From: Chloroflexota bacterium
GTDB taxonomy: Bacteria; Chloroflexota; Anaerolineae; UBA7937; JACPPX01
DNA length: 6,153 nucleotides
Direction of reading: 5' to 3'
Assembly: GCA_016190785.1 (NCBI GenBank)
Contig: JACPPX010000101.1
Location: forward strand, 1-6,153
The notes under the pieces were generated by a model that was not told where the DNA came from, ran no database searches, and worked only from the letters and a program-made list of their open reading frames with translations. The translations under genes were made by a program, and so were the position numbers. Shown in pieces: positions 1 to 4,605 of this stretch; the first letter of the stretch is position 1, and each line of letters opens with the position of its first letter.

Positions 1-9
1 CTTACATAC

Positions 10-38
10 ATTTTATTCCCAAATCTCATGTTTGTCAA
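10..38 (-). promoter_or_regulatory. Sigma-70-type promoter firing out of the left edge
   Basis: Read on the minus strand, TTGACA (bases 38 to 33) matches the -35 consensus fully. It is followed by a 17-base spacer and TAAAAT (bases 15 to 10), a 5 of 6 match to the -10 box. Transcription would start near base 3 and run left, so the target gene lies outside the window. Just upstream (bases 39 to 63) is an A/T-rich tract with A and T runs in the place of an UP element. The stretch is clearly more AT-rich than the genes around it. This is the strongest promoter-like sequence in the window. Its activity is inferred from sequence alone. Confidence 0.7.
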
Positions 39-72
39 GAAGAAAATATTTTTGATTTATTTTACAATCATT

Positions 73-100
73 CCCGGAGCACATACTCGAAGTGTCCTGG
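73..100 (-). terminator. Weak hairpin downstream of aspS, possible terminator
   Basis: Between the aspS stop and the next promoter, the minus strand can fold into an imperfect hairpin. GGACAC pairs with GTG-C-TCC with one bulged C, a 9-base loop, and two further C-G pairs beyond a single mismatch. The sequence after it is AT-rich but has no clean T run, so it does not meet the usual intrinsic-terminator pattern. It sits where a terminator would be expected. It may instead be a chance fold, with aspS transcripts ending by Rho or running on into the next gene. Confidence 0.25.
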
Positions 101-121
101 AAATCAAGCCTTTGCCCTTCA

Positions 122-1891
122 TTAGTCCTCTTCCAGATCAAGTCGTAGATACAACTCCTTGAGTTGTTCCTCACTGACCGGCGAGGGGGCTTGGAAGAGT
201 AGGTCGGTGGCTTGCAATGTCTTGGGGAAGGCGATTACTTCTTGGATATTACTCTGCCCGGTGAGAACCATTAAGAGGCGGTCGATGCCGGGAGCGACTC
301 CCCCGTGAGGGGGGGTGCCGTACTCGAAGGCGGTGAGCAGATGCCCGAACTGAGATTGCACTGTTTCTGGGGAGAGACCCATAATCTGAAAGATTTTCTC
401 CTGGATCTCGCGGCGGTGGATGCGGATGCTGCCTCCTCCGATCTCCACATTGTTGCACACTAAATCATATTGCTTGGCCCGCACTTTCCCCGGATCTTGA
501 TCCAAGAGATGCAGATCCTCGTCGCCGGGGGCGGTGAAGGGGTGATGCCAGGCATCCCAGCGTTTTTCTTGCTCCTTCCACTCAAAAAGAGGAAATTCCC
601 TAATCCAGGTAAAGGCCAATAGATCCTCAGCGGCCAAGCCCAGCCGCTGCCCCATCTCAGTGCGGATCAGTCCGAGAGCTGCAGCCACCACCTTAGGCTC
701 TCCCCCGACGATGAGAACGAGATCTCCAGGTTCTGCCTCCATCTTCTCTCGAATCGCCGTCTTTTCCCCCTCGCCAAGATGCTTGGAGACAGGAGAACGC
801 AACTCACCATCCTGCTCGACTCCCAGGTAAATCAGCCCTGGCGCACCCTGCTTCTTGGCCATTTCTTCTAAACCATCCAGCTCTTTGCGGGATAATCCGT
901 TTGCTCCCGGAGCGCGAATGGCCTTTACCTCTCCCCCGCTTTTGACCACTTCTCGCAGAGTTGAAAATCCGCTGGCAGCAAAGACGTCGCTAAGATCCAC
1001 AAATTCTAGTCTGTAGCGCAGGTCGGGTTTATCCGTGCCGTAGCGTTCCATCGCCTGGGCATAGGTCAATCGCGGGAAGGGCTTTATCACCCGCTTAGGG
1101 GTCAACTCCTCTACCAGAGAGGTGAACAGCTCCTCGGCGAGTTGCAAAACATCCTCCTCTTCCACGAAGGACATCTCCAGGTCAAGTTGGGTGAATTCCG
1201 GCTGGCGATCGGCACGGGAATCCTCATCGCGGAAGCAGCGGGCGATCTGATAATAGCGATCGAAACCAGCCACCATCAGCAATTGCTTGAGTTGCTGTGG
1301 CGATTGAGGTAAGGCATAGAACTGGCCGGGGTGGAGCCGACTGGGGACCAGATAATCTCGCGCTCCTTCGGGGGTGCTTTTGATGAGGATGGGGGTCTCG
1401 ATCTCTACAAACCCCCGAGCGTCCAGAAAGCGGCGGATAAAATTCACAGCACGGTGGCGGAGCAGGATCCTATCTTTCAATTCCTGGCGGCGGAGGTCAA
1501 GATAGCGATAACGGAAGCGGAGATGTTCTTCCACCTCCCCTTCCTCACTGACATAGAAGGGTGGGGTTTTGGCCTCATTGAGGATCTCCGCTTTCTCCAC
1601 CATCACCTCGATCTCTCCCGTGGCCAAAGCGGGGTTGGCTTGGCCTTTGGGACGGGCCCGCACCTTTCCCTCGATTTTAAGGACATATTCTGCCCGGCAG
1701 CGGTCGCCAACGGCATAGGCCTCCTTTGAGGTCGAAGGATCAAAAACCAACTGAATGCGGCCGTAGCGATCGCGGAGGTCAATGAAGATCAGTCCCCCGT
1801 GGTCTCGACGGCGATTCACCCACCCGGCCAGAGTTACTCGATCGCCGATGTGGGTAGTGCGTAGGTCATTGCAGGTATGGGTTCTTTGCAT
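122..1891 (-). CDS. aspS: Aspartyl-tRNA synthetase, bacterial type, probably non-discriminating
   Basis: Cytoplasmic class II aminoacyl-tRNA synthetase that joins aspartate to tRNA using ATP. From the ATG at 1891 it has 589 residues, a normal length for bacterial AspRS. Seen in order: an N-terminal OB-fold anticodon-binding domain (about 1-105, with GWVNRRRDHGG); motif 1 (about 145-168); the aspartate-site loop STPEGARDYLVPSR (about 172-185); motif 2, FRDEDSRADRQPEF (about 220-233); the GAD insertion typical of bacterial AspRS (about 285-415); and motif 3, GVAPGIDRLLM (about 531-541). His31 and Gly83 match the pair reported for non-discriminating enzymes such as that of Pseudomonas aeruginosa, whereas E. 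coli has Leu and Lys there. It therefore probably also charges tRNA-Asn with Asp. An in-frame TTG at 1903 would add four residues. The ATG is preferred because MQRTHTC aligns with the start of known AspRS proteins. Neither start has a clear Shine-Dalgarno sequence. It lies 38 bases after the HD gene, in the same direction. Confidence 0.97.
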   Translation of the reverse strand: MQRTHTCNDLRTTHIGDRVTLAGWVNRRRDHGGLIFIDLRDRYGRIQLVFDPSTSKEAYAVGDRCRAEYVLKIEGKVRARPKGQANPALATGEIEVMVEKAEILNEAKTPPFYVSEEGEVEEHLRFRYRYLDLRRQELKDRILLRHRAVNFIRRFLDARGFVEIETPILIKSTPEGARDYLVPSRLHPGQFYALPQSPQQLKQLLMVAGFDRYYQIARCFRDEDSRADRQPEFTQLDLEMSFVEEEDVLQLAEELFTSLVEELTPKRVIKPFPRLTYAQAMERYGTDKPDLRYRLEFVDLSDVFAASGFSTLREVVKSGGEVKAIRAPGANGLSRKELDGLEEMAKKQGAPGLIYLGVEQDGELRSPVSKHLGEGEKTAIREKMEAEPGDLVLIVGGEPKVVAAALGLIRTEMGQRLGLAAEDLLAFTWIREFPLFEWKEQEKRWDAWHHPFTAPGDEDLHLLDQDPGKVRAKQYDLVCNNVEIGGGSIRIHRREIQEKIFQIMGLSPETVQSQFGHLLTAFEYGTPPHGGVAPGIDRLLMVLTGQSNIQEVIAFPKTLQATDLLFQAPSPVSEEQLKELYLRLDLEED

Positions 1892-1929
1892 TCTATTCGC
1901 CAAATTTTTCTAGATTTTCTGTCCGCTTT

Positions 1930-2628
1930 CTAAAGCATCTTGGTCCCATTTATGCTGAGGGCAAACTGACATCCCAAGAACTTTGCTGCCTTGTGGGCCA
2001 TTAGCATCCGCGAGGTAAAAATTTCGAAGTAATCCATCACCGAAGAGATCTGGGTGTCAACCTCCAGTTCCAGAGTAATCGTCTTTTGTTCCCCATCCAC
2101 CCGAACAAAGGATTTGGTGACGGCATAGTTAACCCGGTCATGGATATCGAAGGCTAAGCGATCCGGATTTTGCACCCGGGTACGGTGGACATCGGCTTTA
2201 TCGGCGATGATCAGTGCGGCAGAGACCTCGCTCACCGGATCCCCCTGCCCTTCCTCGTGATTGCCGATGGCCCCCATCACCACCGTTACCTCTTTTATCT
2301 CCATCCCCAGCCGACTCAGTATCCCTTTGGCGAGGAGGGCCCCGATCTGAGCGTGGTTCTCGCGGTGCACGGCGTTCCCAACATCATGGAGATAACTGGC
2401 TATCTCCGCTAGTTCGGCCGTGCGCTCCCCGTGGCCCAACCGGGACAAGATGTTGTGGGCGATGTTCCCTACCAGGCTGGCATGGCGCTGGCCATGCTCG
2501 GTAAAACCCTTGGCCTTGAGTTGCTGGTTAGCGGCTTCGAGGAGGGCCATCACCTCTGCGTCCCGTTTTACTTCCTCGATGGTGATCGCTTCTTTAGTTG
2601 CTATGTTTACTGCTGCTGCCCGAGCCAT
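1930..2628 (-). CDS. HD-domain metal-dependent phosphohydrolase, HD-GYP-like without GYP
   Basis: A 232-residue soluble protein with no signal peptide or membrane segment. Residues about 40-160 form an HD domain with likely metal ligands His49, His81-Asp82, His92 (or His88), His124 and Asp143 or Asp146. The layout H...HDVGN...NHAQIG...NHEE...ADKAD resembles HD-GYP cyclic-di-GMP phosphodiesterases, but the GYP stretch is replaced by EGQGDP, so activity on c-di-GMP cannot be assumed. HD proteins hydrolyse phosphate esters of nucleotides or cyclic nucleotides; the substrate here is unknown. The last 70 residues alternate strand-like and helix-like segments and may form a small accessory or dimerisation domain that I do not recognise. 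The ATG at 2628 has a good GAGGTGA Shine-Dalgarno sequence. It lies 8 bases after the membrane-protein gene and upstream of aspS, probably in one operon. Confidence 0.85.
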   Translation of the reverse strand: MARAAAVNIATKEAITIEEVKRDAEVMALLEAANQQLKAKGFTEHGQRHASLVGNIAHNILSRLGHGERTAELAEIASYLHDVGNAVHRENHAQIGALLAKGILSRLGMEIKEVTVVMGAIGNHEEGQGDPVSEVSAALIIADKADVHRTRVQNPDRLAFDIHDRVNYAVTKSFVRVDGEQKTITLELEVDTQISSVMDYFEIFTSRMLMAHKAAKFLGCQFALSINGTKML

Positions 2629-2631
2629 ATC

Positions 2632-2638
2632 TCACCTC
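2632..2638 (-). promoter_or_regulatory. Ribosome binding site of the HD gene, overlapping the previous stop
   Basis: GAGGTGA lies four bases before the ATG at 2628 (core AGG about 7 bases away). Its first GA is part of the TGA stop (2639 to 2637) of the membrane-protein gene. Ribosomes ending on that gene sit on this site, which favours coupled translation of the two genes. It also fixes the HD start firmly. Confidence 0.75.
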
Positions 2639-3587
2639 AACTCCCGTGGAGAGCAATCGCCCCCACCAGCATGCTGGTCATGGTGAAAACTTGTATCCTT
2701 TGCAGGTACCATCCTCCCTGCTTTTGCCGCGGCAATCTCCCTAGAAAAAGCATTTGGGGAAGAAGCAGGAGGCCTGATACCCCAGCCAGGATAGGCTGCT
2801 TGGCTAGGATAAGAACAAGCATCCCCGCTAGCTGGGCCAGGATCAGTGTGGGGAATCCCCTTCTCGGATGTTCCCCAGCAATCTTCTTGAAAGCAAAAAT
2901 GGCTAATAGATAAACTACTGCCCAGAAGGTTGGTCCCGCCAATGTCGCCAATTGCTTAACCTCGAGCACATTTCCCGACAAAGGCGAGATGCTCATATAA
3001 CCCACCAGCCAGGGCAATCCACCGCTATATGTTGCGGAAAGCCACACCTCCTTTTCCCCTTGGCTATCCCACCACCAAGCCACCAAGATGCTCAAGACCA
3101 CCAGAATCAATACTGCTGTTGCTAACAAAGCACCTAGCACCAGAGCCATAAAGGAGGTGATTAAGATTCCTTCCCTGATTCGCGGTGTCGGGTTTCCGGC
3201 GGCTTGCCAAGAACTCCATTTTGCTCCCATCCATCCCCACAAGCGGTATCCCCAGGAACCAGGCCGCAGGTAGGGGGGGCGGGCTATCCTGCTCTTTTTA
3301 ACCCCTTTCTTTCCCTCACCTTCTTCTAGCTCGGAGGCAAGGATTGAGACTTGATGCCATAAACTTCCCAAGATTCCATCGGCCAAGAAAAGGGATAGCA
3401 ACATGGCCAAGAGTGCTCCTCCGGTAAACTTCCATTCTGGGGAGGCAATCGAACCACAGATTACCGCCCAGGCCGGGCCCAGCCAGATCCGAGCCGAAGC
3501 CCAGGATATGTCGAGGCGGAGGAGGTTGCTCAATACTGGGTTTATTTCCCGGCCTTCGTTTGGCAGACTTATATTTTTTTCTGGCAA
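2637..3587 (-). CDS. Unrecognised multi-pass integral membrane protein
   Basis: I do not recognise this protein. It has up to 316 residues and about seven or eight hydrophobic segments, near 33-49, 55-78, 139-172 (long enough for one or two passes), 188-202, 212-234, 246-263, 265-283 and 296-313. Between the second and third lies a basic, Trp-rich loop (about 86-138) with Gly-Lys-Lys and Arg-Pro-Pro stretches. By the positive-inside rule this loop should face the cytoplasm. The N-terminal hydrophobic pair loosely recalls UbiA-type prenyltransferases, but the Asp-rich motifs of that family are missing. The start is uncertain. TTG at 3587 follows an in-frame stop closely, lacks a Shine-Dalgarno sequence, and would give an almost leaderless message from the promoter at 3596-3604. 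A second TTG at 3533 would give 298 residues and still keep every membrane segment. It precedes the HD gene by 8 bases, so the two probably share a message. Confidence 0.72.
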   Translation of the reverse strand: MPEKNISLPNEGREINPVLSNLLRLDISWASARIWLGPAWAVICGSIASPEWKFTGGALLAMLLSLFLADGILGSLWHQVSILASELEEGEGKKGVKKSRIARPPYLRPGSWGYRLWGWMGAKWSSWQAAGNPTPRIREGILITSFMALVLGALLATAVLILVVLSILVAWWWDSQGEKEVWLSATYSGGLPWLVGYMSISPLSGNVLEVKQLATLAGPTFWAVVYLLAIFAFKKIAGEHPRRGFPTLILAQLAGMLVLILAKQPILAGVSGLLLLPQMLFLGRLPRQKQGGWYLQRIQVFTMTSMLVGAIALHGS

Positions 3588-3595
3588 AGTGGCCT

Positions 3596-3604
3596 ATTAT
3601 AGCA
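3596..3604 (-). promoter_or_regulatory. Extended -10 promoter for the membrane protein-HD-aspS block
   Basis: On the minus strand, TGCTATAAT is a perfect extended -10 element (TGnTATAAT). The best -35 candidate, TTGGAA (bases 3626 to 3621), is weak and 19 bases away, but extended -10 promoters often lack a good -35. Transcription would start near 3589. The element sits in the largest gap between genes inside the window (3588-3666), which fits a start of a new transcription unit. Activity is inferred. Confidence 0.55.
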
Positions 3605-3652
3605 CCTTCGCCGCAGCAAATTCCAACAGCGCTAGAGTGCAAACCAGGCCGG

Positions 3653-3664
3653 AGAGCATGCTCT
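3653..3664. repeat. Perfect 12-base palindrome in the intergenic gap
   Basis: AGAGCATGCTCT reads the same on both strands with no mismatch. It begins two bases past the stop codon of the beta-helix gene and is centred about 70 bases upstream of the predicted start of transcription at about 3589. It could be a binding site for a dimeric regulator. It has no loop and no T run after it, so it does not look like an intrinsic terminator. A chance palindrome remains possible. Confidence 0.4.
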
Positions 3665-3666
3665 GT

Positions 3667-4572
3667 CTAGGGATAAGGTCTGGTGCCGAAGCGGGTGAGG
3701 AGCACGGCCCCCAGCCCCCAGGAGCCGATCCCTAGTCCTATGAGGAATCCCAGGCAAGGAATCTGGGCAATGAGAGTGATGAGCAAGGTGCCGAGGCCTG
3801 CGGCAATAATCGGAGATTTCTCTTTGTACTGGACTGCCTCCAGGATCCGCTCTCCGACAAGCAGTCCCACCGTGACCCAGCCAAAGAGGGCAGCAAAGAC
3901 CAGACCGGCCAAGAGAAATAGGCCGATGCAGATAATCAAGAGAACAAAGGACACGGGGACGAGAAGAACAAAGGCCAGAAATCCCACTAGTAGGCTTGGG
4001 CCGAGTTGGGAGACAAGGGTCTTGCGTACGGTAAGCATCGGCCCAGGGACCAGGGCTACGGCCAGAATCCCCAGAGCGACCATCCCTAGTATAGTCAGAA
4101 TGCTCTGGAGAAAGTCCCCAAACATCCCGGCGAAGAAAATCTCCCGCCAGGGGAGTATTTGCCTAAAGCGGAATCCGGGAAACTGAGGCCCTCGTCCGGA
4201 GAAAACCTGACCCCATACCTCAGCACCCGGTTCCTGCTCTATTTCCGAAAATGGGGCAATGATGTCTCCTCCTACCTCAGCCGACCCAGCCAAGTGAAGA
4301 TCTCCCCCAATAACAACCAGTGATCCAGTTACTTCACCGGCGATAGTCACGTCTCCTCCGATAGCCGCCAGATCGCCCTCCACCATTCCCCCGTGCTGCA
4401 CCTCTACATCTCCACCAAAAATTACTACGTCGCCTTCTACTCTCTCACTTGATTCGACAACGAAATCACGACCGAAGATCACTCCTCCTTGGCCGAGGGA
4501 ATTGGCATAAACCAGGGAGGGCATAGCGAGTAGTACCAGCAATAAGGTTAGGAGCGATATCCTGGTAACCAT
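3667..4572 (-). CDS. Secreted bactofilin-like beta-helix protein with C-terminal membrane domain
   Basis: A 301-residue protein in three parts. Residues 1-23 look like a cleavable signal peptide (Arg4, a Leu-rich core, then LVYA-NS). Residues about 36-123 carry four turns of a 17-19 residue repeat beginning at 45, 64, 81 and 100, with the pattern V-x-G-D then I/F-G-G-D, as in VEGDVVIFGGD, VEGDLAAIGGD and VTGSLVVIGGD. This is the right-handed beta-helix style of bactofilins (polymer-forming cytoskeletal proteins). Residues about 153-293 hold four or five membrane segments (near 153-176, 190-215, 216-240, 253-270 and 273-293). With the signal peptide, the repeat region should lie outside the cytoplasm, unlike classical cytosolic bactofilins. 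A structural or scaffolding role at the cell surface is inferred; no catalytic motif is seen. The ATG at 4572 has a GAGGA Shine-Dalgarno sequence close by. It follows the peptidase gene by 33 bases and probably shares its transcript. Confidence 0.85.
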   Translation of the reverse strand: MVTRISLLTLLLVLLAMPSLVYANSLGQGGVIFGRDFVVESSERVEGDVVIFGGDVEVQHGGMVEGDLAAIGGDVTIAGEVTGSLVVIGGDLHLAGSAEVGGDIIAPFSEIEQEPGAEVWGQVFSGRGPQFPGFRFRQILPWREIFFAGMFGDFLQSILTILGMVALGILAVALVPGPMLTVRKTLVSQLGPSLLVGFLAFVLLVPVSFVLLIICIGLFLLAGLVFAALFGWVTVGLLVGERILEAVQYKEKSPIIAAGLGTLLITLIAQIPCLGFLIGLGIGSWGLGAVLLTRFGTRPYP

Positions 4573-4605
4573 CTTTCCTCATATGAAGATATTATGCCCA
4601 TCGAA

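Noticed and set aside
63..68. TACAAT as a plus-strand -10 box pointing into aspS
   Set aside because: No -35 element lies at a suitable distance and no plus-strand gene follows. AT-rich sequence gives such matches by chance.
300..315. CCCCC-GTGA-GGGGG hairpin within aspS
   Set aside because: It arises from the codons for the conserved Pro-Pro-His-Gly-Gly of motif 3 and is well inside the gene, so a terminator or regulatory role is unlikely.
1331..1729. 132-residue plus-strand open frame inside aspS
   Set aside because: It is antisense to the motif 1 and OB-fold region of a clearly real aspS, has no recognisable domain and no ribosome site that I can see. It is a shadow of aspS.
2431..2913. 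160-residue plus-strand open frame across the HD and membrane-protein genes
   Set aside because: It crosses the boundary of two well-supported minus-strand genes and has a low-complexity composition with no family features.
2637..3587. UbiA-type prenyltransferase identity for the membrane protein
   Set aside because: The first two hydrophobic segments look loosely similar, but neither Asp-rich substrate motif (such as NDxxD) is present.
3316..3642. 108-residue minus-strand open frame overlapping the 5' end of the membrane-protein gene
   Set aside because: It lies in a different frame, has basic low-quality sequence with no domain, and would begin upstream of the predicted transcription start.
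3683..4186. 167-residue Arg/Pro/Thr-rich plus-strand open frame
   Set aside because: Its composition is what the reverse complement of membrane-spanning codons gives. It lies wholly within the beta-helix protein gene.
4573..4605. Promoter between the peptidase and beta-helix genes (CATAAT at 4591-4596)
   Set aside because: The bases 17 upstream (CCTGGG) do not resemble a -35 box and there is no extended -10. The 33-base gap fits an operon.
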